Source of the DNA: Amblyornis subalaris
Taxonomy: Eukaryota; Chordata; Aves; Passeriformes; Ptilonorhynchidae
NCBI GenBank assembly: GCA_018881555.1
Contig: JACAXG010000056.1
Coordinates: 1,003,462 to 1,067,461, forward strand
Length of the DNA stretch: 64,000 nt
Direction: 5' to 3'
The first letter of the stretch is position 1, and each line of letters opens with the position of its first letter. Of the stretch, positions 10,580 through 23,400 are shown in pieces. A program made the translations under genes and the position numbers. The notes under the pieces were generated by a model that worked only from the letters and a program-made list of their open reading frames with translations, made no database searches and was not told where the DNA came from.

Positions 10580-13340
10580 GGGGCTGCAGCGAGGCCGGCC
10601 CTCACCTGCTCGGGGGAGACAGGGCGAGCTGATTGCCCTGTCAGTGACTGCAGATTTGCTTGGCTAATCGTTCGCTGACCTCCACTCTTAGCCGACCCCC
10701 TCCAGTGTTTGAGGATTGCCAGAGCTGGCTGTGCTGCTGCACATCTTCGGCTGCAGCCGGCCGCGGGCAGATAAGATTGCGGAGTGCCAAAGGTTACACA
10801 TAAACAGAAATGATGCAATAGCCACTGGGGTCCAGGATCGCAATGAATTCCACACAGGAAAGGCTGTGTGATAAGGAGAGGTCACACTGATCTTTATGTT
10901 TGCTGTTGGAACAGGATGGCTCTCAAAACAAATGTTGAAGCGCCNCTGTGAAAACGCACAGCGGGGAGATCNATGTGCTGAGCTGTTGCAAAGCATNGTG
11001 TCTTCAGGAATAATGATATTTGGGTTGAAACAAAGCTCAGAGCTGGCATGTAACCCAGGGATGCTCAGCTCCTAAGAAATCCTCTTGATGGAGGCAGGAT
11101 TAAAAAAGCTTCAGATGCCATCTCGCTGACCATGGGTTCGGCTGGCAATGCTTTTGACCATCTTCAAAGGGTTTCCTTGGCCCAGCAGTGAGATTTCGGG
11201 GTCACTTGCTGGGCTGAGCATCCCTGAAGACTCCCAAAGACACTTCTCTGGGTAATCAGAGATTTCTCTGCAGAGCCTGCTGCAGAAATGTGCTCATTGA
11301 TCCTTGGCTGTGAGAAGGGAAAGAGCTGGGTGAAAATCAGCGTGCTAGAGGATGCTGAGNGAGCCAAGGGGGGCGTCACAAAGCAGGGGGTGAGATCAGG
11401 TGTCTTGCCCACCCTATTGCCTGTTCAGCACCCCAGGCATCTGGTCTACAAAGTTCTGTTTCTCTGGGACAGTGGAAGTGAGGACAGAGTTTAGGGCAGT
11501 TTCCAGCTGCCTGTTGTTTGGCTCTTGGCCTGGTTTTGTTCTGTTTCTTCTTCTTCCCCGTTGCAATAGCAGGGCTGCTGTGGACTCGAGGCATGTAGCA
11601 AACACTTGGTGCTGCTTGATGGAGGATTATCACCTGATAACAGGGTGATTCTTGGAGAATGCTCTTTGCTGCACAGCCAGCATAGGGAAAGAGACCAGAA
11701 TGTAAATTTCTTACCTGGAAAGAGATGCTTAGGTGAGGGAAACCCTCTGCTGATATGTCTCCTGTAGCATCAGTAGGATAGAGCTGCAAAAGTCACAGGT
11801 TACACAGTTTGAGGATTNGATTTTCCTTGTTCACCTCCTTCTTAACCATGTTCATCCATTTCTTTGTGCTACACTGAACAAACAGGGTGACGTGGAAATA
11901 GTCTTGGAGAGTCATGTCTGTACAGACTCCTTTTGGATGTGCTTTCCAGACTCTCTTGTGTGGAGAAAGGAATGCTATAGGAGCCTGCTTCAGTCCAGCT
12001 TGTGCTTTTGCAGTATGTGAAGGTTGCTAAAGTCTTTCATCTTCTGTGTCATCCTGTATTTCTATAAAGCTCAAGGGCCAAGCCAGATCCCATTATTCCA
12101 AGGCAGAGAGGCATCAAGGTATCTATAAGTGAAAGAAGGCTCTGTGTATTCTTGGTAGCACAACAAAAGCAAATGAAAGGAAAAAACCAGGAGGCACTGG
12201 GTAAAAGTTGGACTNGAATTCAGGAAAGATTGAGACAAAAACTCCAATTCACTTGCCCAGGGAAATTGGATTATCAAATTTAATTGTGTTAAGAACAATA
12301 GTGTTCATTATATTTGGCACTGGAAAACCCTGGGCACAAACACTAGTTATTTAGAGCTTCNTCAGGCATCTAAGGAAGGAAATGGCAAGCTCCCACTGGC
12401 CTCTGTGGGTGTGAGATTGAGTCCTATGCAAACAAATATTGATCACCAAGTGCCAAGAAAAGAAAAACTTTCACCTGAATGTGTGGCAGACACATGGGCT
12501 GCCATATCATTCACCTCCATGCACCCTTGTAATGCTGCCTAAAACCAGTACTTAGACTATTTTGCACCTTCCTTCCTTGTCTCACAGTGTCCCCTCGTGC
12601 ATTTTTGTTGCTCAGGCCATTTTTGATGGATTACTTACGTCCCCTGTCTCCAGTGGTACAGTTGTGTTCATGTAGCATTTCAAACCGATTGCTTTTCGCT
12701 AGAACAGTTTCCCCTGAAAACAAATGTTCCCCTTGTGTCTTTCTTGTCAAGCTCTGCAAGTAAACACAAGGTATCACTGACTTACTCTTTCAAAGGACCC
12801 AGACATTTAATGCATTGACCAGATGCTCATGTTCGTCTTGGTGAAAATGCTTTTGGTTGAGAGAAAATCAATCCCTTGTTGGTTTTTGAGAAGGAGGTGG
12901 TGTTTAAAAACCAACTGTGTGTCAGTTTTGACGATGAAGATCAAATTGATGGAGCTGTTTTGTTTGTGCTCTGGAAAGCACAAACTTCATTAGGCAGAGT
13001 GGCTTTTTGAACCATACGGCCTCTTCATTTTCCCACTCCTTCAAAGGAGAAAGACCCCTCTTATTCCAGCTTTACTGCTAACACCAAACGTGTAAAACCA
13101 CACAGGTGTCAGACATGGGCAAGGTGGTTAAGATATTTAATCTAGGATAGCATTAAATTATTCATTAAACATTGGGACTTGAAAAAATAAAATTCATATT
13201 GCCATGAAAGCATTCTGGAAATTTAATCAATAATTATATCTGGAAAATATACAGTAGGTTATTGAAAGGTTTTGGAGTTATGCTTTTAGCTGAGCTCTGC
13301 CACACCACTGGCAAGTGAAGAACTGTCACCCCTATGTTAT

Positions 13341-13420
13341 TTACATGGAGGCTGCAGCAGAATGAGGTGATGGTTTACCCAAGATCCTGCAGAGAGCTGA
13401 GAATAAATTCAGCAGTCTCT
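13341..13420 (-). repeat. Possible MIR-like SINE remnant
   Basis: 'aatgaggtgatggtttaccc' then 'aagatcctgcagagagctga' and 'gaataaattc' resembles the reverse complement of the MIR core ('gaggttaagtgacttgcccaaggtcac...' on that strand). It is short and diverged, so a chance match cannot be excluded. Confidence 0.4.
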
Positions 13421-13805
13421 AACCTCTCTGCTGGCATTCAGTGCTACGTAACTCTTACTAGTCTTTACTTTTATTAGCCACTGTATTCCATGCAGAGAAC
13501 CAACAAAAATCTGGGACATTTTACAAAGGAATATAAAGGTTAGTGGATCCACCAACACTGGTGGGGGCTGGCAGACATGGCAGACATAAGCTTCCTGGCT
13601 GGACTCTTTGAGATGTAATAATTCAGCTNTAAGTCTGTTTGAATGTCCCTTTGTGGCTTCCAGGACAGATCTTGCTTGCAACCAGCCAACTCAGTGCACA
13701 AGCAGAGCAGACAGGTCTGTCTCTGCATGTCTGGTAGACAGGACTACACATTGCCTGGCTGGAGAACCTCTCNGTCTGGAAGTGCAGATGAGACAGATTA
13801 CAGTG

Positions 13806-13900
13806 ATTTTACAGATGGTAGCTGAGATAAAGAGAGACCAAGTGATTAGGCCAAGACCACGTAAAATATGAGCTGTGGCTCAGGGTTGAGTCTAAACCTC
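13806..13900 (-). repeat. Possible MIR-like SINE remnant
   Basis: 'ttttacagatggtagctgag', 'agaccaagtgattaggccaa', 'gaccacgtaaaatatgagct' and 'cagggttgagtctaaacc' follow the order of a minus-strand MIR (tttacagatgagg, gtgacttgcccaaggtcac, agagccaggattcgaacc). The shared order of four blocks makes this the best of the MIR candidates. Confidence 0.5.
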
Positions 13901-16900
13901 TTAAATCTCTCCCTAAAAGACTATTCCTCCTTCATAACACTTACTAAAGTCTTTTCCTCCTAATCTAGTGTCTTCCTAACTGCTCTGCTGGAAGTGAGTC
14001 TTCTCTTATTCTAGGTTTTTGATCTTCATTCTCAAACAAAGACTTTGCCAACCCAGATGGTAGCAATTGATTTCTGCCCTGCTTATTTCCCCATCTTCTC
14101 AGACTGCAGAACCTGGATCCCAAAGATCCNAGGAATCCTGCTCTAATACAGCCCTGCATGAAATGTAAGCCAGTAAAAGCAGATTACCAATATAAGTCAG
14201 AACTACAATTTCCTCTCTTAGCTATCCTTAATAGTTTTTGTGGCTCACCACAAGATTTGGGATGCCAATTACACTGCAGACGGATTTACAAATGCTGGAA
14301 GAGGAACTTTAATCAGTATTTAATTGCATTGCAGTTATTAAGTACAATGGTTCCTTATTTTGGAGAATTATGTGTAGCTCATCAAAACAAATGTGCGGTA
14401 CCTTCCCCCAAAAATTNTATGTACAATGATGCCCGTGAAATCTTATCTTTTTTTCCTCAGCTGAATTAATTCTAAAGGTGTGAAAAGTAACTTTATTTAA
14501 TTTATAGATGCGTGGTTGAAACCTGCGGTTTCTTTACTGCATAATTAAAAAATTCCTTGCCAGTNTGCTCTAAAAAGAAACTTAAGGCCAAAGAGGAAGA
14601 AAGAAAGTGCTGAATAGCTACTCCTTGTTTGAAAACTGTCCACCTTGTGTGCNGAACAGAGGCATGTTCTGCAGAAAAAAAAATAGCAGGTGGTGGTGTA
14701 ATTGAAGCCTCTGTCGAGCTCTGGCCAGCTTGGAGAAACTGTGAGTTTGCACACATGGAGCCACACTCCAGCCGTCAGGCCCTCCCTGGGAAATCTTAGC
14801 CCAAATGGGTGAGCTTTTCCTGACTTATAAATAGCTTAGAAAACAAAGTATTCTAACATGGAAGTGCTGGAGGACCTCCATTGCCNCTCTCTCTGCAATA
14901 ATAAACAGTACCCCTAGTTCCAGAAGTCTGGACATTCTCTGAAGGGAGAATTGTTTGTGAACAGCTGTAGGAAGGACTGTAGGTAAATATTTATGCTGTA
15001 GCATAATGACCTCTTTCACTAACGCCCAGCACAGAGGACTTTTCACTTGCAGAAGTGTTAAGGGCCAAATCCTGCAAGGTGTGCCAGCATTACAACATGT
15101 GNGGCTATTGCTGCAGGTGCTGCCAGTAAATACTTCTTGCATCAGTTGCTCAACCAGGTGATGAAAGATCAAACTGTCTCTATTTTCACATCTGCATCCA
15201 TGTTTCTCACTGCTTTCTGTAGCAAAGGAAAAAAAAGCAGCAACAAGAGCAGGGCTTGGGACTGTAACCTTCTTGCTTAACTTGGTGTTTGTAAACTGCC
15301 AAGGACACAGCTTGCTTGGGTGCATTTCAGCATGAAAAATAATCAACATGTAAGTCCAAGGTACAGCTTCTCCAGTATTTCTTTCTCTTGCCATGTATCT
15401 CTGACCACTGCAGTTGTTTATTCTCTTCTTTGGGTTTTTTGAAGTATTATTTTGGTGAAGAACCCAACATCTATCCAGTTCATATCCCCCTCTGGCGCCT
15501 GGCCCTCTGAGGGACCCAGCCACTTGGCCCCCTTTGGGCTGTAGAGTCCTAAAGTCTTGATGCAGAGAGCAGGAGGAACAGTGCAGCTTGTTGTCCTAAA
15601 CCGCTCATGGGCTGTTCACAATTTGAGCTACATCTCTTTTTCAAACAAATCAAATTTGCTATTAAATGTCTAATGTCTGTCTGTTGCAATTGATTGCTTC
15701 AAGAATCTGCCCTGACATCAGATGATTTATCTTTAAAGTAGCTTTCTCCTGCTGAGCCAGCTGCTATTTTATGCTTTTCTACAGCTTGTCCAAAGACAGC
15801 TCTCTTTGATAACAGGCATGTGTGAAAAATTTGCATTAAAAGAACCATTTTTTTTTAAACAGTCAGCATAAATATCCTGAAAAAAAATCATGGCCCTGTC
15901 TGAATAGATATTTATTCTAATGTTCTTTTTTTTGCTCATAGTAGTAGAAAATACTGTGTGAAAAAAAAGTCGAGTACAGTAAAACGTGGTTTGCATTACA
16001 CTTCTCCAATGAAGTCATCAATCCGTGTCTCAGAACACATTTACAGTGCAAAAGCTGAGAAAACATTTCTAGCCCAGAGTCAGGTGCCACCAGCCATCTT
16101 GGAAAAGCATGACAAATTCATTTATGTTTGGATTTTGGCCTCTTAATAAACTGTGGGGAACAGAGAGAGATGTGCTCAGCAAGAAGATGTGAATCAACAT
16201 TGAGTCAGCAATGCATGCACCAAGGGTCTGCTAATGCTAAGCAAAAACTGAAATGAGTCAACACTTAGAAAAAAAGGGAAAAAATATGCAGTTTTTGCAT
16301 TTGAGAACGAGGTGGTGTAGCTTGTGCTGGTCGTGGTATGGAGTTAGCAAAACGTCCTTAGTGCATTTACACCAACATGAAGTGCAAAGGGCAGTCCATC
16401 CAGCCTGGGACCATTAACACAATCACAGGACATATAATCATGACTAATGATGATTAGTCAGTTGTTACATAGAAATGAAGAGTTCCTTGTGACAATAAAC
16501 AGTAACGAAGTTCTCGTGTTTAATTTGTTAAGGCCCNAGTCCAGCAGCTGGATCTACGTTGGTGGCCCCCGGTGCACACGCAGGGTGATTAACACCAGAT
16601 GAGGATCTGGCCATAGCCACTGATGCTTAGTAATGGTTATGTTGCTAATTAAAGCTCAGATTGGTTTGGGCCTTTGGGAGCCGAGCAGAAAAGGGGAGCC
16701 TACCCAAGGCCCAGCCACTGGAATCATTGCACAAGGACTCATCCATGTGTGGCATGGTGCCCCCGGGTCACCCTGTGTGGAGGTGCAGGNAGGGGTTTGG
16801 TTCTTAACAAGATCTGTCTTAGTGGTGTTGCCAGGTGAGGGAGTCCTGCATGTCAGCCTGTGGNAAGAGACTGGCAATGGGCATCAACTGATCCCAGTGG

Positions 16901-19900
16901 GTAGAGAAGTCAGTGAAATGTGAGTATTTTCATGTTTTGGTGCAAACTCATAGCTAAAAGCTGTTCACTTGGAAGTGAAGCTCCTTTTCCACTGGAAGTG
17001 ACTCATCGTTGACTAATGATGCCCTCACCCAATNAAGGGCTCTTCCTTCTGAGTGTTTATTAGCGTAGGCATAAAGACACACACCCTGACCAAGCCTGGT
17101 GCTGCTCAGGGACAGCACAAGCATNTTAAAAGACATGTAAAAGCAATCAGGTGTTCCTGCCCCCTGAATTCCAAGGGTGCTTTATTTCCTCCTCATTTGA
17201 GTCCAACAAACTCCCTGTCTCCATATATACAGCTTGTTGAGTCCTGTAAAATNTCCACTGTCCTGGGAGACGAAAGGAGGAGAAAGAAATATGCCAAAAT
17301 GAAAAGGTTTGACTATTGCGGGATTGCTGCAGAAAAACCATTTCACTAGCTTTCATCATTTTGATGAGTGCTACACTAGACTGATGTCACAACAGCCCGT
17401 AANAATTTGTTCTTGAAAAGCTTGCTCTGTAAAGAGGGAATGATGTGAGTGCCAGTATTAGCTGTAACTATCCTAAAAATGTCTGATCAAAAATCTAACA
17501 CCGAGTAGTTTGACTGATGGTCTTGGTGAATGGGTGTAAAAAGCTGGAAAATATCACAACTGGGCAGTAATCTTGTTTCTTCCAAGTCCAGATCTATAAT
17601 GTAGCTCAGTGCTAATGCTGTATAATGTCCACAGTTTTTACAAGATCTTTGTTCGGTTTTATTAGTTTCATTTGATTTTATAACAAACTTTACAGTATGC
17701 TTATCAATACATCATGTTCTGGCTAACAAAAGCCTCACTGTTTCGGGTAGATCTCTTTTTTCCCTTCGTGAAGCTGTAACATAGAAGCCAAGTTAAGAAG
17801 GTGACAACACCTGTTCACAATTTAAAGGAAATGAAAAGATTTTTTTCCATGGATGTAAGCATGAAATTCATACATATATGTATGGATATATAATTTCCCC
17901 CCATACTCCATCCTGTGGCAGACTGNGGCAAACCAGAGCTGCAGCCAGTGTGAACTCGAGGCATGCAGGACATATGGATGCATTTAGCCCACAATCCTTT
18001 GCAGATGCTTTGGAGTGTATAGCGGCTGCTACACCCGTGCAAATAGCAAGCTGCAGCTCTGCTTGCTGCATGAATATTGTTTAGGAATGAAAGCAACACA
18101 CAATACCAGGCAGGCTGACATTAAAACTGCGTTTGATCTGAGCAATTTATGGCTTCCTTCTGTTAAACGATATTAATAGAATTAGCCTCTGATCCCAGCG
18201 AGTTTGTGGTGTACATGTTGGGTTTTTCTCGTCAGTTTGTCTGAGGCTAAAAACATCTCTTGCCTCTGACTTTATTAATCAGAGCTGTCTTCGTTGCAAT
18301 CCTCCATATGAGCAGTGGGCAGAATTTCTCTGTTGACAGTGCAATGCTGATGTGCTCCGTCAACAATTTGTCCACATCTGTGTATCTACAATGGTTGGAA
18401 ATAGCTGCACTCATGAGTAAAGCCAAAGCAGTCCCTGGTCCAAGCAGCTGATGCGTCTGTGTGTGGAAGGCAGGCTTGCAGAAGGTGGTCTGGATTCCCA
18501 GTCAAGGTCTGCTGTGACTGCAGAATGGTAGTTAAGAGTATTTTAATTACTAGCACCCCAAGTAATGAGAAGCCGTCAAGCTAATTGCAGGCCTGGGCAT
18601 CAGCAGTTTTGAGATATCTACCCTCTTGCCAAGCCTCCAAGATGACTTATCTTCTCCAAGTAGCAGGATCTTTCTGTTCACTTTCTTACAACTACTACTG
18701 TCCTCCACTATTTCTGACAGTTTTTCCTTGGAAGTTGTGCTCNATCCCTCTGCTTCTTGCTAAAGGCTGTGAGTGAAGGATTTGGCATGGCCTCACTGGA
18801 CTCAGAGGGCCACTGAAGCTGTGCTGAGCTTCAGGGGCACAGTGTCTCCAGGAGGTCTGTGCCAGAGCACTGTGCCCCATTCCCTCGTGCTGCCACAGAG
18901 CTCTGCTGTCCTCAGTTTGCCCAGCAAATACCACAGATAGTGGGGTTTTAGCCAAATTTTAGTCCCTTTGGTATCAGTTAACTCAGAAATACACAAAAGG
19001 CACACTTGTAAATTAAGGCACAGCGAAGAATATTTATTATAGAGTGAACAGCGCCAAGTTGGACCAGTTTATAAGGTGTAGCTTGAATGTTGATTTTGGA
19101 GACTCCTTCTTTGTGTGTAAATGCACGTACACAGCACCAGTTGCTCACATGCTGCCTCTTGATCCATACATGTAGGTGTGTTGCCTGTTAAAATGTATGG
19201 CTGCTGAGGAGGTGTATTTTTACATTCCTGTAGGGTCTGGTTCTCTACCTTTCCTGTGCTGTCTTTGGCATCCGCATTAAGAAAAAGATGAAAAAAGGAA
19301 AATAAAAATCAACAAAACTGCTGAAAATTAGTGTGTAAACCTGTTCTTAAATCCAATTTATTTTTGTTCGATGAGAGGAAGAACATATTCTCTGTTGTGC
19401 TTGATGAATAATATCATTGTGCTAGAATGCTTTGATTCTTCTTTCTGTAGAATAATGTGGGTTTCATANTCAGAAGACCTGGGTGTTTACATTATACACT
19501 TTTTGGCAATAAAATTGGAAAAGAAGAGNAAAAAAAAAGTACTAATCCCAGGAGTTCTGAAACCTACACTCCTTCTCAAACATACCCTGTTAAAGACATT
19601 AAGTCCCTTGCAAACATCCATCTATCAGCAGTTGAGGGTTTGTAAAAGGCNTACTTTGTTCTGAACTCCCTGCCCTACTGATTATGCACAGTTCTTTTAT
19701 TTTGAGAATAGGATGACGACCCCTTAGCCTGGTAATGATGACAGATTTATGTATTTTAACACCCAGACGCTGCTGTATTNGTTAAGGGCTGCCAGACTCC
19801 AGCAGTGCTGCAACCGTAGTTTATTTTCATTGTCAGTTTGTGCTGCTTTTTAAGGTGTTCTGCAGCCACTGGAAGCAGCGCCACTGCTGCTTTCAGAGGT

Positions 19901-20440
19901 TGAGATGTCAGGATGTTAAGAGCATAAGCCACCATCCTTGGACTGTTTCCACTCATAAAATGTCAGTTTTACTCTGGTTGTGCCGGCGGGATGGAACCTG
20001 CTCCTCGCACTGAAGCCAAGGAAAAGAGGGGAGAAATAAGCAGTAAGAGGAATCAGATAACACAGAATTTGTCCCTTTACTTTCTACTCCCGTGATGTAT
20101 TTTGCAGCTCTCAAGTTAATGTTTTAAAGAAGACCTNCTTTTAATGTGCAGCAGAAGCAGAGAACATAAACACACTTTGCAGGCGTAGCTGTTAAAGTGC
20201 TCTATGGGTCAGCACATCTGTCCTNTGCACAATGCATCTGTCTGTGATTTTTCTGGGTTGTTTTAAGTTACTGCAAGTGGCAGAACAATAGGGAGACAAA
20301 CAGTGAGAACAATACNGTTGTTTAATATCAAGCTAAATTATTAACAGGCCTGTACAGAAAATATTTCATGTAAATTAAAGGGAAACAAATTATTTTATTT
20401 TCCATTGCAATGATCCAGTGCAACAAAGGCAGTTGATGTC

Positions 20441-20463
20441 TTTCTTCTTTTCTTCTTTTCTTT
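20441..20463. repeat. Short pyrimidine tract (TTCTTCTTT repeats)
   Basis: tttcttcttttcttcttttc is a near-perfect pyrimidine run with period about 9-10. It is low-complexity intronic sequence. Confidence 0.85.
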
Positions 20464-23400
20464 GATCTTGCTACAGATATGTTTGTTCCTGTGTGTGTAT
20501 ATAAATTTCTTACAGACACACTGAAGGTTGTTAGGTTATAGGGCAAAAAATGCAGAATATGGATGGTTTTCTGATGTCTTCATGCCGACCAAGCCACCAA
20601 GTCTGAATTCATCACACTATTGAAATTATACTTAGGACTTTTTTTGCCTTTTTTTTTCTTCCAATTCACTGTTGCCCTGAAAAATGTTGTCAAGTCTGTT
20701 GAACTATTGAGTTGAGTCAGTTTTCTGCTTGATTGTCAACAAAAGGCTTTGGAATATTTGGCATTGAATCCTCCATTGCAAAACTATTTTGATTTGGAAA
20801 AAGCATCACCACCAAATTCTTNATTGAGTTTTCTTTAGTCCAATACTGATTGTTTCTCTTCTTAAAGAGAAGCCATGTGATTTGGCATGTGGGTCTTATG
20901 TTGGGTTTTTTTCCAAATTAGAATAAATTATGGTGAACTTTCCACTGAAGCAGNCAAGGATGTTCATCTCACCTTTGTTGAATGTGCAGCTGGCAGGAGA
21001 GAGAAGAACTGGTGACAGTCCTCCTTGGTCACTGGCAGGGGGCTGGGGGGAGCTGGATCCACTTCAGATGCAGGCTGGGATTCCCTGCTGAACAATCCCA
21101 GGAATCTCGTGGAGGAGAAGGACAACGCCTCCCCGGTCCCCAGCACAGCCCAGTGTTTGTGCTCTGTTTTGCAGTGTCTCCTGACAACTGCAAGCCCACT
21201 GCAGCTTCTCCTGGTAGCCCTGGCGTGTGCTTTGGCAGGAGAAACTCCAACCCAGGAGAAAGTTGTGGGAACTGGACATCGAGAGGGCTGTGTCAGCCAA
21301 GGTCTCCTGTGAGCCGCTTTGTTTTGAGTGTGGTTTTGCTAATCCCTTTCCTTCAAGAAAGTTTGGAAGATGCAGCAGCCTTCACTTCTGGGAAGTGAAT
21401 TGTATTTATGGTGAATTTTGAGNAGCTGGTCTGTGTCTTTGGCTTGAAATGCAAGCAAGGTGCTAGGCATGGTCCTNACGTGGGAATTGTGTCCTGCTCA
21501 CATTGGCTTCATCTGTAGGGGCTCCATCAGCCCCTTTCCTCTGGGATGGTTTTCAGAGCCTCTAGGGAGTTNTCTGAGATACTCTGATCAAGGCCATTGT
21601 AAAAACATGCCTGTATGACCTTCAAAAAAATGAGTTTGTTCTCTGGGTGCTCCGTCTTTGGATAATTATGGAGAACTTTGTGGTGGCCCCTTGAGACTTT
21701 GCCATGATAAACAGACAAAAGAGCAACAGCTTTCAGGGGTAGATGGGTGGAATTGCATGAGAAAGGAATGTGGCCACTGAACATCCTCAGTACTGTCCGA
21801 GCTCGTGTGTATCTCAGATCCCCTTGCCAGGAATTATTTGGGTGTGCTTTACCCTTGTTCTAGGCAAAAGCTGAGTCATGGACATACTCTAATATAAATT
21901 AAACTGCTAAAACTTAAATGCAGAAGTTATGCCTTGTATGTGGCTATTGCTGTTCATTTGTTTGACCTGTGTTAGCTTTTCTCAGGAATTTTTGGCCCTA
22001 CCTGTGTTTCAAAGCTCCACATTTCACAGGAGGATGGGCTGCACACTGGGCTGCTCACGAGTGACGTTTTTGCCACCCTTCAGCATCTTCAGCAAGGGAG
22101 GGAATACTGCAGATCCTGTGACAGCACCTCTGTTCCCCCAAGGCCATATCATATCCTTGGCATATCCTGAAGGGGAAACTCTTTAAAAAAGTTTCACTAG
22201 ATCCTTCCCATCTCATATTTGGACAAAGCATGCTCCTGTGTTTTGGGTCAAATCTTTGATTTTNGCTCATATTCTGTGAACCACAGGAATAGTTACAGAC
22301 ATGAGGAATAAAAGTCAGCAAGTTGCCTGCATGTCATTCCTGTTATTAGTGCTGCAATCTTATTTTAGAGTATTNTATTGCTTTTCTTATTGACAGCTAT
22401 CTCCCTGGAGCTCTCTACCAGCTTTTTTGACACTTAGCACAGGGAGCCTGTTTCCTGTGGACAAGTAACCAGTTTNTTTATTCCCTTAAGGAGCTCTGAC
22501 CTGCTTTTTTATATTTCAGATGTGTCATGACACCTGGTGCCACCCCAGCACTCTGCAGGCTGCACAGTGATAATGATTTAACTTTGGGGAATGGAATTGC
22601 TTTTGGGCCTTCCTTAGTTATGATCCCATGGACCTGGAAGGTATTTTCAAGACTGATTATTTCATTCTGCCTGTTTTGGGGGATTTGCTGTTGTAATGTA
22701 GTGGGATTTCTTCTCCAACCTCAAATGCTAAACCATGGCTAAGGGGAGATGATAGAGCCAGCTCTTTGCTGATACTTTGCTCTCTGCTCAGAGTAGTGGG
22801 TGGATTTTTAGCCACTGCTTTTCTTAAGCCTCTCGTCAGTTATAGCATGGCTCAGGCCACGAATGAAATNCTTTTCATGTTCTTAGTGAGGGAAGAAGTG
22901 GACCCCACTTAGAGGGCTGTAGTGTGAAAGGAGGATGGTAAACTGAACTTAGAGCATTTTATCTCTGGGACCATCAAAGATAGAAGATAAAGGGGAGGTT
23001 TTCAAGAGCAGTCAACCGAGGCTGAGTCAACCCCTTTTGAAGAATTCCCATGAACTTCCATGGGATGAGTATTGCCCATGCTGAAAGCTTTTGAAACCTT
23101 ACCTAACCATCCAGTGACACTTNTTGAAAAATGCGTGTACTAAGCACACATTCCTGGGAAAATGTAAGTAGGGTTCATGTGTGTTGAATACTAAGGTGCT
23201 TTCTCAGAAGCAGGTGTTTTGAAAGGAAATTGAGAGAATGGGTTTCTAAAGTAATTTTAATGATCTGTNCTGTCTGCCCTAGTCAGTAGGGACACAGTAC
23301 TTAAGCTGGAGCTGGTGTTTTAGCACTTTTCTCTCCCATAAGCAGGGCCTGACTGATAAGTTGGCTGTGGCAATAAGCAATCCCCTAACAATGGTCCAAC

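Noticed and set aside
10297..10818. 173-codon minus-strand open frame across the FGFRL1 exon
   Set aside because: It is the antisense shadow of the GC-rich Ig exon extended by chance. It has no domain, while the plus strand has a complete Ig domain with proper splice sites.
22890..22920. Codons reading KKWTP, similar to the KKKWTL motif of the FGFRL1 second Ig domain
   Set aside because: Only about five residues agree. The flanking residues do not match, a stop follows within a few codons, and no splice sites or Ig cysteines surround it.
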